33,963 nucleotides of DNA from Phycisphaerae bacterium. GTDB lineage: Bacteria > Planctomycetota > Phycisphaerae > Tepidisphaerales > Tepidisphaeraceae. Of this stretch, positions 8,468-16,995 are shown one piece after another (the first letter of the stretch is position 1; each line of letters begins with the position of its first letter). The notes under the pieces were generated by a model, which worked only from the letters and a program-made list of their open reading frames with translations, had not been told where the DNA came from and ran no database searches. A program made the translations under genes and the position numbers. The stretch spans positions 1-33,963 of the forward strand of contig JACMML010000352.1 of assembly GCA_014379105.1 (NCBI GenBank), written 5' to 3'.

Positions 8468-9780
8468 GCAGCCTTGCAATGCCTTCACCACGAGCGCACT
8501 TCGCCGCCCGCACCGACGGCTGGCCATGGGCGGCGGCGCTGGTGCTTTTCTCACTGTTCGCCGGCGCCACATGGGCGTGGGACGCAAGTCAGCGCTGGTA
8601 CGAAACCAGCACCGGCGACGTCAACGCGATGGTCGATCGCATCTCCGACGGCCAGCTCAGCCGGCAGGCGTCGTTCGCGCTTCTTGGGCTGTGGGGTCTG
8701 TGCGGCGTCTTCCTGCCCGCCCAGCGGCCTACGCGGCTCAAACTGTTGATCGCCTATCCGCTGATGGTCTTCTGCGCCTGGGCGTTCATCAGCATCATGT
8801 GGAGCACCGACACCCAGCAGACCGCCAAGCGGCTGGTCGTATTCGGCGCGATGATCTTGGCCGTCCTGTCCACCGTCCGCCGCTACGACGCGCGCGAGGT
8901 CGCACAGATCGCGTTCATCGCTTCCGGTTTGACCATGCTCTGCGGCATCGGCAACGAGATGCGCATTCTCATCACCGATTCACCGGTTTTCAGCCAATGG
9001 CGCTTCGGCGGAACCATGCACCCGAATCACGCCGGGCTGAATTGCCTGGTGGTGATGCTCTCGAGCCTCTACCTATACCGTTTTCAGAAGCAGCGCCTGT
9101 TCCTGCTGACCTTCGCGATCGGCACGTTGATCCTGCTGGTCACAAAATCGCGCACCGCGCTGATGGCATCAATCACCGGTTGCGGGATCTTCCTGCTTCT
9201 GGCGACGACAATCCCGCGCGCCGCGCTCGGCCTGCTCGCCGGTGCGTGGCTGATCGCCGGCGCGTTATGGCTGTCGTCTCTTCAGATGCTGCCGGACCTC
9301 AACGATCTTGCATCGATGGGCCGCGACGACATCAAGAAGGCGGACGTCAAGCAGCTCACGGGGCGCACGGATATCTGGAAATTCGCCGTCATGCAGGCCG
9401 GTCGCGATCCGAATCGCACGTTCGTCGGTTATGGCTACGAGACATTCTGGACGCCGACCAATGCCCGCGGCGTCTCCGATTTCGTCAAGTTTAAGATTTC
9501 CGAAGGACACTGCGTCTACCTCGACTGGTACCTCGAGCTCGGGCTGGTCGGCGCCGGGCTCTACGTCTTCATTCTGCTGACATCGCTGCTCCGTTGGGGC
9601 AAAGCCGCGGTGCTGCTGCAATCCCCGGCCGCGGCGCTGGCGGCGGCGGTGCTGGCGGCGGTGGTCGTGCACGGGCTGGCCGAATCATCACTCGGCGATG
9701 CGAACCTTCCCACCTTCATGAGTTACGCCGCAATGGCGGCCGCGGCTTTCCTGCGGAACGACGAGGACATCGACGCATGA
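8464..9780 (+). CDS. O-antigen ligase/polymerase family membrane protein (Wzy/WaaL-like)
   Basis: A 438-residue membrane protein with about 10 helices and the Wzy_C-type landmarks: RFGGTMHPNHAGLN in a periplasmic loop, TKSRTALMA after a helix, GRTDIWKFA, GYGYETFW and EGHCVYLDWYLELGLVG. The last of these corresponds to the family's H-N-x-Y-L-like motif, here with Cys in place of Asn. Members either polymerise lipid-linked repeat units or ligate glycans to an acceptor. Next to a flippase and a copolymerase, a polymerase role is more likely. It overlaps the gene before (ATGA at 8464) and the gene after (ATGA at 9777). Confidence 0.88.
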   Translation: MSSLAMPSPRAHFAARTDGWPWAAALVLFSLFAGATWAWDASQRWYETSTGDVNAMVDRISDGQLSRQASFALLGLWGLCGVFLPAQRPTRLKLLIAYPLMVFCAWAFISIMWSTDTQQTAKRLVVFGAMILAVLSTVRRYDAREVAQIAFIASGLTMLCGIGNEMRILITDSPVFSQWRFGGTMHPNHAGLNCLVVMLSSLYLYRFQKQRLFLLTFAIGTLILLVTKSRTALMASITGCGIFLLLATTIPRAALGLLAGAWLIAGALWLSSLQMLPDLNDLASMGRDDIKKADVKQLTGRTDIWKFAVMQAGRDPNRTFVGYGYETFWTPTNARGVSDFVKFKISEGHCVYLDWYLELGLVGAGLYVFILLTSLLRWGKAAVLLQSPAAALAAAVLAAVVVHGLAESSLGDANLPTFMSYAAMAAAAFLRNDEDIDA

Positions 9781-10943
9781 AAACCCCGCGCATCGCACTG
9801 ATCTCCGGAGACTTTCCGCCCACCATCAGCGGCATCGGCGACTACACCGAAAAGCTGGCCGGTGCGATCGCGCGCCTCGGCGGCGACGTTACTGTCGTCA
9901 CCTCAAAGGCTAACGGCATCCGCTCCGACTATCCCTTCGCGGTGCGCGCCGAAATGACTGGCTGGGCGAACCAGGATTCGCCGAAGCTGCTTACGATTCT
10001 GCGCGACTACGACATCGCCCACATTCAATACCCCTCGGGCGCATATGGCCGAAAGCTGATGATCAACTTTCTGCCGCGATTGATCCGCAAGCATTGTCCA
10101 AATACACGATCGCTTGTGACGATCCATGACTTCCGCGTCATGCGCTGGCGCTGGCGCGCGCGGGTCGGGCCGATGCTCTGGAGCATCGATGGGCTCATTC
10201 ACGTTGATCCGCGCGACGGCCCGTATCTCTCAAGCTGGATGCCGTTCGGCAAGCCGCCGACGCAGATCATCCCGATCGCCGCCAATGCCGAGCCTGTTCC
10301 CTGCACGCCGGACGATCGCAAGCGCTGGCGACAAGAACTGGGGTTCGCCGACGACGAAACCGTTGTAGCGTTCTTCGGCGTGCTCTACCCGCACAAGGGG
10401 CTACCCGAGCTTCACGAGGCGATCCGCACCCTGCGATCCCGCGGCCGAAAAGTTCGGCTGCTGGTGATGGGCGATTTTGACCGCGAAGCCGATTGGCGCT
10501 CGGCGATCGAAAATGATCTGCGCCAGCCGCACACGGTCTGGGTGCAAGGCGCTCCGCTCGACCGCGTCAGCCAATGTTTGCACGCATCAGATATGGCGGC
10601 GCTGCCGTTCCACAGCGGCGCTTCAACCAATCGCGGAAGCATGCTCGCGACGCTGGCGCACGGGCTGCCGACAGTCACCACCAACGGGCCGTGCACGCCG
10701 CCGGACCTGTGCAAGCAATTTGATCTGTCGCTGGTTCCGATCCAATCCGCCGAAGCGCTGACCAAGGCGCTCGACGAATTGATCGGCAGCGAGTCGCTCC
10801 GCGCCCGCATGCGCCAAAACTCGCTCGAGGCTATGGAGCGCATGAGCTGGCCGACCGTGGCCCGGCAGACGATCGCGTTTTATGGCCGCCTGCTCAGCCA
10901 AGGCATCGACATCCGGTCACCTGAGCAAAGGAAATCGGCGTGA
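9777..10943 (+). CDS. Family 4 glycosyltransferase, first of three in the locus
   Basis: The ORF track begins at 9594, but its first 61 residues are a low-complexity shadow of the previous gene. ATG 9777 overlaps the previous stop (ATGA) and starts a typical GT4 N-terminus, MKTPRIALISGDFPPTISG. The product has 388 residues. The N-terminal domain has the glycine-rich loop SGIGDYTEKLA and DIAHIQYPSGAYG. The C-terminal domain has VVAFFGVLYPHKGLPELHEAI, VWVQGAPLDRVSQCLHASDMAALPF and the donor-site segment GASTNRGSMLATLAHGLPTV. It probably adds one sugar of the repeat unit on the cytoplasmic face. Its last bases overlap the next GTG start. Confidence 0.92.
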   Translation: MKTPRIALISGDFPPTISGIGDYTEKLAGAIARLGGDVTVVTSKANGIRSDYPFAVRAEMTGWANQDSPKLLTILRDYDIAHIQYPSGAYGRKLMINFLPRLIRKHCPNTRSLVTIHDFRVMRWRWRARVGPMLWSIDGLIHVDPRDGPYLSSWMPFGKPPTQIIPIAANAEPVPCTPDDRKRWRQELGFADDETVVAFFGVLYPHKGLPELHEAIRTLRSRGRKVRLLVMGDFDREADWRSAIENDLRQPHTVWVQGAPLDRVSQCLHASDMAALPFHSGASTNRGSMLATLAHGLPTVTTNGPCTPPDLCKQFDLSLVPIQSAEALTKALDELIGSESLRARMRQNSLEAMERMSWPTVARQTIAFYGRLLSQGIDIRSPEQRKSA

Positions 10944-12145
10944 AGCTGCTCAATATCCACAACATCCACGCTCACCCCGGCGGAATGGAGATTGTGTTTG
11001 AAGCGCTGACGGCGCTGTTCAAATCACGCGGCCATGACGTCGTGGAGCTGGCTAAGAGCAATGCTGATCTAAAAAGCACGTGGCAAAAGCTGATGGCGTT
11101 CGGCGGGGCGATCTATTCGCGATCGGTCTATCGTGAGATCACCGATTTGCTCCAGCGCGAGCGACCGGCGGTGGCGCATGTTCATAATCTATACCCGCAG
11201 CTTTCGACTAGCGCGCTCGATGCGCTCTATGAACAGCAGGTGCCGGTGATCCTGCATACGGGCGACTACAAACTCAGCTGCCCCACCGCCCAGCACCTCC
11301 GCCACGGCAAAATCTGCGAGAAGTGCGTCGGTGGCCACGAATATTGGGCGGCGATTCACAATTGCCGTAACAGCCACGCGATGAGCGTCGCCTACTCGCT
11401 GCGTAACATGTGGGCCCGCGTCAGCCAGAGCGTGGTACGCGGCGTGAGCATCTATGCGTGCCCGACTCGTTTTGTCGCGGACATGATGATCCGTGCGGGT
11501 TTTCCCAAGGATCGGGTTCGCGTCGTCTACAACTTCTGCGATCTTCCGGACGTCGCGCCGCGCAATCACGCCGGCGAATACGTCGGCTATCTCGGCCGCA
11601 TCAGCCCGGAGAAGGGGCTCGACGTACTCATCGCCGCGGCGCGGAAAACCGGCCTGAAGACAAAGATCGCCGGCGACCCGTCACTGATGCCGCAACTCCA
11701 GGTCGGCCTGCCTAGCAACGTGGAGTTCGTGGGCAAGCTGAAGCACGATCACCTCGATGAGTTTCTTGACGGCATGCGCGTGCTCGTGGTGCCGAGCGTG
11801 TGGTACGAAGTCTTCGGACTCGTCTGCGTCGAAGCGCTCAGTCGCGGCATCCCGGTGATCGCCAGCGATATCGGCGGCCTGCCGGAGGTGGTGCATCACA
11901 AGGAAAGCGGCCTGCTCGTGCCCGCCGGTGATGTCGATGCACTGGCTGAAGCGATGCAGCTCATGGCTGACAACCCCGAATGGGCGATGGCGCTCGGAAT
12001 GCACGGGCATGAGGTGGCGCATCGACTCTTCACGCCCGAGGCGTTTTACCGGCACATCCGCGAGTTATGGTCCGAAATCTGCATTCCGACCGAAGTTCGC
12101 GCGCATGTCCCACTGGCAGGTCCTAAATCCGTGGCGCAATCGTGA
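10940..12145 (+). CDS. Family 4 glycosyltransferase with a cysteine-rich insert
   Basis: A 401-residue GT-B enzyme. The start is GTG 10940, overlapping the previous TGA by three bases and preceded by AAAGGAAA. The N-terminus (NIHNIHAHPGGMEIVFEAL) and the C-terminal motifs (YVGYLGRISPEKGLDVLIAA, VPSVWYEVFGLVCVEALSRG, ASDIGGLPEVV) are classic GT4, including the E-x7-E donor-binding pattern. Residues about 114-145 form a cysteine-containing insert (SCPTAQHLRHGKICEKCVGG, then NCRNSH) seen in a subset of surface-polysaccharide GT4 enzymes; it might bind a metal. Which sugar it transfers is not readable. Confidence 0.93.
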   Translation: MKLLNIHNIHAHPGGMEIVFEALTALFKSRGHDVVELAKSNADLKSTWQKLMAFGGAIYSRSVYREITDLLQRERPAVAHVHNLYPQLSTSALDALYEQQVPVILHTGDYKLSCPTAQHLRHGKICEKCVGGHEYWAAIHNCRNSHAMSVAYSLRNMWARVSQSVVRGVSIYACPTRFVADMMIRAGFPKDRVRVVYNFCDLPDVAPRNHAGEYVGYLGRISPEKGLDVLIAAARKTGLKTKIAGDPSLMPQLQVGLPSNVEFVGKLKHDHLDEFLDGMRVLVVPSVWYEVFGLVCVEALSRGIPVIASDIGGLPEVVHHKESGLLVPAGDVDALAEAMQLMADNPEWAMALGMHGHEVAHRLFTPEAFYRHIRELWSEICIPTEVRAHVPLAGPKSVAQS

Positions 12146-12158
12146 CGAAACAATTATT

Positions 12159-13385
12159 GTGACCAACTCCAGCAATCAATTTCCCCGTGAATCCGGCTGG
12201 CGGCCGCTGCGTATCGCCGTGGTCGGCGGACGCGGCGTGCCGAGCAGCTATAGCGGTGTGGAACGCATCTGCGAAGACCTCTTCGCCTGGTTCGCCGCCC
12301 GTGGACACAAGGTCACCATCTACTGCCGCAGCCAGGTGCTGACCGAGAAGCGTGGCGAATATCGCGGCATGCGGCTCGTCCGCACACCCGCGCCCGGTGG
12401 AAAGAATGGCGAAACACTGTCTCACTCCCTCAGCAGCCTGATCCACGCGGTGCTGCGCGGCGACGAGAATGGCGAGCCGTTTGACCTGGTCTCGCTGCAC
12501 ACCATCGCGCCCAATCTCTTTGCTCCGCTGCCGTATCTGGCGGGCCTGAGAATCATCTCGCACGTGCATGGGCTCGATCACCAGCGCGAAAAATGGAAAG
12601 GCATCGGTGCCCGGGTCATCCGCGCCGCCGAGCGAATGATGGTTCGCTGTGCGGATAAAGTGGTGGTCGTCAATCCAAGCCTTACCGACTACTACCGCGA
12701 CTCTTTCGGCATCCCCACGGAACTGCTGCCCAACGGCATCCACGCGATAGATGACCAATTCGAGCCCGATGTGAGTGTCATGGAAAAATTCGGGCTGACA
12801 TCAAAACGATACATCGTCAGCGTCGGCCGGCTTGTGCCGGAGAAGCGGATTCAGGACACCATCGCCGCGTTCAAGAAGATTAACACAGATTTTAAGCTCG
12901 TCTTCGTCGGCGAAGGCAAGCACAGCCCGGAATACGAGCAGATGGTGAAATCCCTCGCGGCCGCCGACCCGCACGGACGCGTGGTCTTCACCGGCCAGCA
13001 ATCCGGGCACGCGTTAGAGACGCTCTTCCGCTCGGCAGGTCTTTACGTCAGCGCGAGCGAACTTGAAGGTATGCCTTCGAGCGTGCTGGAGTGCATGGAG
13101 CGGCAGATCACGCCGATTCTCTCGGATATACCGCCGCACCGGGCGCTGTTCGGCGGCATTGCCGACTACGATCTGACTTTCGCGCCGGGGGATGTGCAGG
13201 CTCTAACCGAGAAACTCACATGGGCGATCAACCATCTGGATGAATGTCAGCAGCTTGGCGGTCGCGCCCGAGAGTTTGTCCGCCGCGAATACGCGTGGCC
13301 GGTACTGGCGGCGCGGACTGAACAGCTCTATCTGCGTGTCGCCGGCGAGTACGAAGCCGCAGAGGCGCTTGTGCCGACAACCTAG
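12159..13385 (+). CDS. Family 4 glycosyltransferase (DUF1972/rhamnosyltransferase-like N-terminus)
   Basis: The ORF track starts at 11928, deep inside the previous gene. GTG at 12159 lies 13 bases past the previous stop and gives 408 residues with a normal family N-terminus (RIAVVGGRGVPSSYSGVERI, then GHKVTIYCRS). ATG 12105 is an alternative; neither has a strong ribosome-binding site. C-terminal motifs are IVSVGRLVPEKRIQDTIAAF, VVFTGQQSG and GLYVSASELEGMPSSVLECM. The N-terminal motif resembles GT4 enzymes carrying the DUF1972 region, several of which transfer rhamnose or related sugars; the donor here is unknown. It is the last gene of the plus-strand locus. Its stop codon is shared, as a CTAG palindrome, with the convergent beta-helix gene. 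Confidence 0.9.
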   Translation: MTNSSNQFPRESGWRPLRIAVVGGRGVPSSYSGVERICEDLFAWFAARGHKVTIYCRSQVLTEKRGEYRGMRLVRTPAPGGKNGETLSHSLSSLIHAVLRGDENGEPFDLVSLHTIAPNLFAPLPYLAGLRIISHVHGLDHQREKWKGIGARVIRAAERMMVRCADKVVVVNPSLTDYYRDSFGIPTELLPNGIHAIDDQFEPDVSVMEKFGLTSKRYIVSVGRLVPEKRIQDTIAAFKKINTDFKLVFVGEGKHSPEYEQMVKSLAAADPHGRVVFTGQQSGHALETLFRSAGLYVSASELEGMPSSVLECMERQITPILSDIPPHRALFGGIADYDLTFAPGDVQALTEKLTWAINHLDECQQLGGRAREFVRREYAWPVLAARTEQLYLRVAGEYEAAEALVPTT

Positions 13386-14737
13386 TCTGATCGCCTCGCA
13401 CCGGCGGGCAGCAGTCCTTTGTTGGCGTCGATTCGCTCCCAGCCTTCCCCATCTTTCCGACGAGCGAATTTCACGTCCAGTTCGCCGTCCTGTTTTGCGC
13501 CGACCATTTTCTCCAGCTCGGCGTAACTGGAGAGCAGTCCCGGACCCCATTCGACCAGATTCGGCTTCGGCGGACCAAAAGCATTGTTGCCGATCTTGTT
13601 GATTAGCGCACCGCTGGCTTGCTCGGCCCCGCCGATGACTTTGAGGGGGCTGTATTTTTCGGTTATCGCGACATTGCTTTCGACTCGATTGTTCGTGAAC
13701 AGATTTTCTTTCACAAGGATCTCAGGTCCTGCATTCACGCCGTTGGCGCGATGTCCCTGCAGGACGATGCCAAGCTCTCGCGCGAAAATTGCGTTGCGAT
13801 GAATGTTATGATCGTGACCGGCGCGGTAGGCGAAGATGCCCGTGGCCACGTTCGCGATAACATTAAAGCTCACTTCCACGCCCCTGGTGTTTTCCACGAC
13901 GATCCCGCTTCCATCACAGTCGAAGATGTCATTGTTGCCGACGCTGACGCCCGCTCCCACCTCGTCGATATGAATCCCCATCCCTGCTCCGCGATCCAGG
14001 CCGAAGAGTTGATCGCCGATTCGGTTCTGAGAAATCCGAACATTACTCACATCCGCCGACCAAAGTCGAATCGCCGCCTGCCACTCATCGACCGGCTTGC
14101 GGCAGTTGCCGGAGAAGCGGTTGCCGCTGATGCTCAGGCCAGCCATCTTCGAAATCTGGATGCCGCTGCCATCATTCTTCAGAAATTCACAGCCGGATAT
14201 CAACAGCTTGGAAACGGTCTTTGCGTCATCGCCGGCCACCCAGATTCCCCGGCCACGCGATTCGGAGATGCGGCATCTGGCGATCGTGATATCCGTCCTG
14301 TCCTGATCCGCCCATATCATGATCGCGCCCCGCTGCGGATTCGCCGCGGCGGTAAACTCGATACCGACGATCACCACATGGCTGGCGGCGATGTCCAGAC
14401 AGTAATCGCGGACAGGCTTTCCCGTTTCGTCTGCGCCGGAGATGGTTGGGTATGAAGTTGCCGGACCAGCTCCATACCCTCGTAGAGAGATCGGTTTCTG
14501 AGGAGTTCCTGATCGCGTCAGCCTGATTGATTCATGCCACGTCGCGCCGGCGCGGAGGTTGATTGAATCGCCAGGCTCGAGTGGCTGCCGCTCGACGCGG
14601 CCTAGCGTCTTCCATGCCGACTTCTCGGACGTGCCGTCGGCGTCGTCATTGCCGCCGGGGTCCACATAATAATCCGTCGCGTAAGCAAATCGGCTTAGCA
14701 ATAAAGAGAGCAAGAACCCGATCAAAAAGCACCGCAT
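13382..14737 (-). CDS. Secreted right-handed parallel beta-helix protein
   Basis: A 451-residue exported protein. The signal peptide (MRCFLIGFLLSLLLSRFAYA) is probably cleaved before TDYYVDP. YYVDPGGNDDADGTSEKSAW is the usual N-cap of bacterial Pel/alginate-epimerase-like beta-helix proteins, followed by PGDSINLRAGATW. Residues about 120-340 carry many PbH1-type turns (GIEFTAAANPQRGAIMIW, CEFLKNDGSGIQIS, NRIGDQLFG, GNNDIFDCDGSGIVVENTRG, IFAYRAGHDHNIHRNAIF). Such proteins are polysaccharide lyases, epimerases or binding proteins. No catalytic set can be named with confidence. The position, convergent with the exopolysaccharide locus, suggests action on that polymer. It shares the CTAG stop with the preceding glycosyltransferase gene. 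Confidence 0.85.
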   Translation of the reverse strand: MRCFLIGFLLSLLLSRFAYATDYYVDPGGNDDADGTSEKSAWKTLGRVERQPLEPGDSINLRAGATWHESIRLTRSGTPQKPISLRGYGAGPATSYPTISGADETGKPVRDYCLDIAASHVVIVGIEFTAAANPQRGAIMIWADQDRTDITIARCRISESRGRGIWVAGDDAKTVSKLLISGCEFLKNDGSGIQISKMAGLSISGNRFSGNCRKPVDEWQAAIRLWSADVSNVRISQNRIGDQLFGLDRGAGMGIHIDEVGAGVSVGNNDIFDCDGSGIVVENTRGVEVSFNVIANVATGIFAYRAGHDHNIHRNAIFARELGIVLQGHRANGVNAGPEILVKENLFTNNRVESNVAITEKYSPLKVIGGAEQASGALINKIGNNAFGPPKPNLVEWGPGLLSSYAELEKMVGAKQDGELDVKFARRKDGEGWERIDANKGLLPAGARRSD

Positions 14738-14885
14738 GGCGGGATTGTACCGCCGGCGCGGTACAGGGCTCGTAGATTAACGCCCGATTCCGTTCAGGCG
14801 CTGGCTGGGGCGCGGGATTTCGCGGCCGATTCCGTCGAATGGGGTATGTCATTTACTCTCGGCTATTCTCTCGAACTACGCCTGA

Positions 14886-15956
14886 ATGACCACACACACC
14901 GGCTTCATCCCGATGACGCTTACCGCCCGCGAGCCCGCGGCCGCCAAGGAGCGCGCCCGCCTGGGCCTGCTCGATGGTGCTCGGCTGCTCGCAGCCGCAG
15001 GCATCGTCTGGGCGCACGTATCGGCGACCGAATCGGGAACGCATCTTTACCCTGCACTCTCGCCACTCGGCACGTTCGGCGTACCGTTTTACCTCTTCAT
15101 CGCGATGCTGTTCATGGCGCGCGGGCTGACGCGCGATCCTCAAAAAACGTTCCGTCAGTATTTCCTTTCCCGACTGTTGCGCGTCTATGTGCCATTCCTC
15201 GCATGGTCGGCGATTTACATCGTCCTCGCTGAGGCGAAATTTGTGCTGCAAGATGGACATCTGCATTCACAGCCCTGGTCCACGTTCTATGCCGGCGGAC
15301 ACCAGCACCTGTGGTTTCTGCCGTTCCTGATGGTGATGACCATGATCGGCGCCGTTCTAGTGCGCACGCTTGAACACCGGGCGCATCTACGCGTCGCGGT
15401 CGCGGTTGGGTGCGTCATCGCCGGGGCAGTTGTGTGTTTCGTACCGGAACCGGGTTGGATCAGCCTGCGCGGGCCAGACGGTGACCTTGAATTCTGGCGA
15501 TTCGCATTTCGCGCACTGCCCAGCGCGTTCTGGGCGACGGCGTTCGCACTCATGTTTGCGACAAAGGGTTCACTGCCGCGCACGCGCCCGTCCGTCGCGA
15601 TCGCCGGAGCGGGCATTTTCATCCTGGCGCTGCTTGCGATGCACTGGCTCGAGCCGCTCCGGCCGCTTCGTGGGCTGGCGGGCTTCGGGCTGGTGCTGGT
15701 CGCGCTTTTGCCGGCATTCTCAACCGCGCGGGGCGGCGCGCTTGAGCAATTCGGATCGCTCGGGCGTTACAGCTACGGCGTCTATCTGTCGCACGTGGTC
15801 TTCGTACGTATCTTCGTACTCTGGGCGCAACGATTCGGCATCGAGCCGACAGCGTGGCTCATCGCGATGGAATTTGCGGTAGTTCTAGGTGCGTCACTGG
15901 GACTGAGCATCGTGCTCTCGCGGTCGCGGTACACGCGATGGCTGCTGGGGGAATGA
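14886..15956 (+). CDS. Acyltransferase family 3 membrane protein
   Basis: A 356-residue protein with about 10 membrane helices. The N-terminal part, RLGLLDGARLLAAAGIVWAH, carries the family pattern of an Arg/Asp-rich start and a membrane His; GVPFYLFIAMLFMARGL follows. FLSRLLRVYVPFLAWSAIYI, GGHQHLWFLPFLMVMTMIGA (with the H-x-W-F-L pattern) and YSYGVYLSHVVFVRIF also match OafA/ExoZ-type proteins. These O-acylate surface sugars in or across the inner membrane, so acetylation of the polysaccharide made next door is likely. The ATG at 14886 lacks an obvious ribosome-binding site; ATG 14913 is an alternative. Confidence 0.88.
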   Translation: MTTHTGFIPMTLTAREPAAAKERARLGLLDGARLLAAAGIVWAHVSATESGTHLYPALSPLGTFGVPFYLFIAMLFMARGLTRDPQKTFRQYFLSRLLRVYVPFLAWSAIYIVLAEAKFVLQDGHLHSQPWSTFYAGGHQHLWFLPFLMVMTMIGAVLVRTLEHRAHLRVAVAVGCVIAGAVVCFVPEPGWISLRGPDGDLEFWRFAFRALPSAFWATAFALMFATKGSLPRTRPSVAIAGAGIFILALLAMHWLEPLRPLRGLAGFGLVLVALLPAFSTARGGALEQFGSLGRYSYGVYLSHVVFVRIFVLWAQRFGIEPTAWLIAMEFAVVLGASLGLSIVLSRSRYTRWLLGE

Positions 15957-16003
15957 ACCGCTCGGCTGCTGGCTGGCCCGTCGATTCAATCACACGTTCG
16001 CGA

Positions 16004-16924
16004 TTATTTCTTCTTCGGCGCGTCGTCGCTGTGCGGTTTGACGACTGGATACCATTCGCCTTGATATTCCTTATTTTCCTCGGGCGCGGCTCCCGTGCTC
16101 TGTTGTTCCGCCGGCTCGTTTGAAAGCTTCTTGATGACCGCCGCCTCGGCGCGGCGCTCTTCGACGTCATCGCGCTCGTCGGCATTGAGAAGCATGCCTG
16201 CGACATTCTCTTCAAGCTTGGCGTTCAACGCATCCAGAGAAGTAAGGTCGTCCGAGGTAACGCGCGGCCCTTTGGCTTGCGCCTTCGTGGGTGAGTTTCT
16301 GACCTTGCTCAAATCAACTTCTGGCGCTTCGGGGGCCGGAACCAGTCCCATCTTGATCATCGCCTGAATCGCGATCGGCCACATGACCCCGATCAGCAAC
16401 ACGCTGGCGGCCATTGTCAGAACCCATGCATTTCGCGGCTTCTGCCACCACGACAGTTCCCTGTCCCCGGCCGCGAGCTGGTCGGCGCGGAGTCCGGACA
16501 CTTTCCACCAGGCGTATTTGTACGTCAGCTCTTTGAAGCCGTTCTTTTGCTCTTCCTGCAGATAATCCTGAAGTCGGTAATCCTTGTTGTCCGAAACCGC
16601 GAACGCCGGAACAGGCGCGACAACCGAAGCATGCTCTACAGGGTCCCAATTGCCGGTGGTCTTGTTGCGGCCTTTTACCGAAAAGTAGACGCGTTGCACT
16701 TTTTTGCCCTGGGCGTCGGTAATGAGTGGGTGGATGACGATATTCGTCAGGACCGGATCCCCCTTATCCGTCCGCATCCGCAGGACATTGACGAATTGCC
16801 CGAGGCCCCAGGTGCTGCCGGCATCGGAGACATCGGTGCTGCTGGTCCAGACAAAACCCAGGACGCCGCCGGTGAACAGCGAAATCAGCACCCACTGCCA
16901 GACGCGTAGTCGTTGAATAGCCAT
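16004..16924 (-). CDS. Two-TM protein of unknown function
   Basis: The ORF track starts at 17293, but ATG 16924 has a strong ribosome-binding site (AAAGGGG) and begins a membrane anchor, so 306 residues are more likely. Visible parts are TM1 (VWQWVLISLFTGGVLGFVW), an extracytoplasmic domain of about 140 residues (TNIVIHPLITD, VQRVYFSVKGRNK, YAWWKVSGLRADQLAAGDRE), TM2 (WVLTMAASVLLIGVMWPIAI) and a charged, probably disordered cytoplasmic tail ending GEWYPVVKPHSDDAPKKK. I do not recognise the family. The two-helix layout recalls SURF1 only superficially, and no SURF1 motif is present. It is divergent from the lipoprotein gene at 16996. Confidence 0.8.
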   Translation of the reverse strand: MAIQRLRVWQWVLISLFTGGVLGFVWTSSTDVSDAGSTWGLGQFVNVLRMRTDKGDPVLTNIVIHPLITDAQGKKVQRVYFSVKGRNKTTGNWDPVEHASVVAPVPAFAVSDNKDYRLQDYLQEEQKNGFKELTYKYAWWKVSGLRADQLAAGDRELSWWQKPRNAWVLTMAASVLLIGVMWPIAIQAMIKMGLVPAPEAPEVDLSKVRNSPTKAQAKGPRVTSDDLTSLDALNAKLEENVAGMLLNADERDDVEERRAEAAVIKKLSNEPAEQQSTGAAPEENKEYQGEWYPVVKPHSDDAPKKK

Positions 16925-16995
16925 AGCGGCCCCTTTTATTACAAACAATTTAGTTTTCAGTTGACCCGATTCGCCTGCCCGACAAACAATCAGCC

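Noticed and set aside
8319-9494. 391-residue plus-strand ORF
   Set aside because: It is an arginine/proline-rich shadow overlapping the flippase and Wzy-like genes in another frame, with no recognisable domain.
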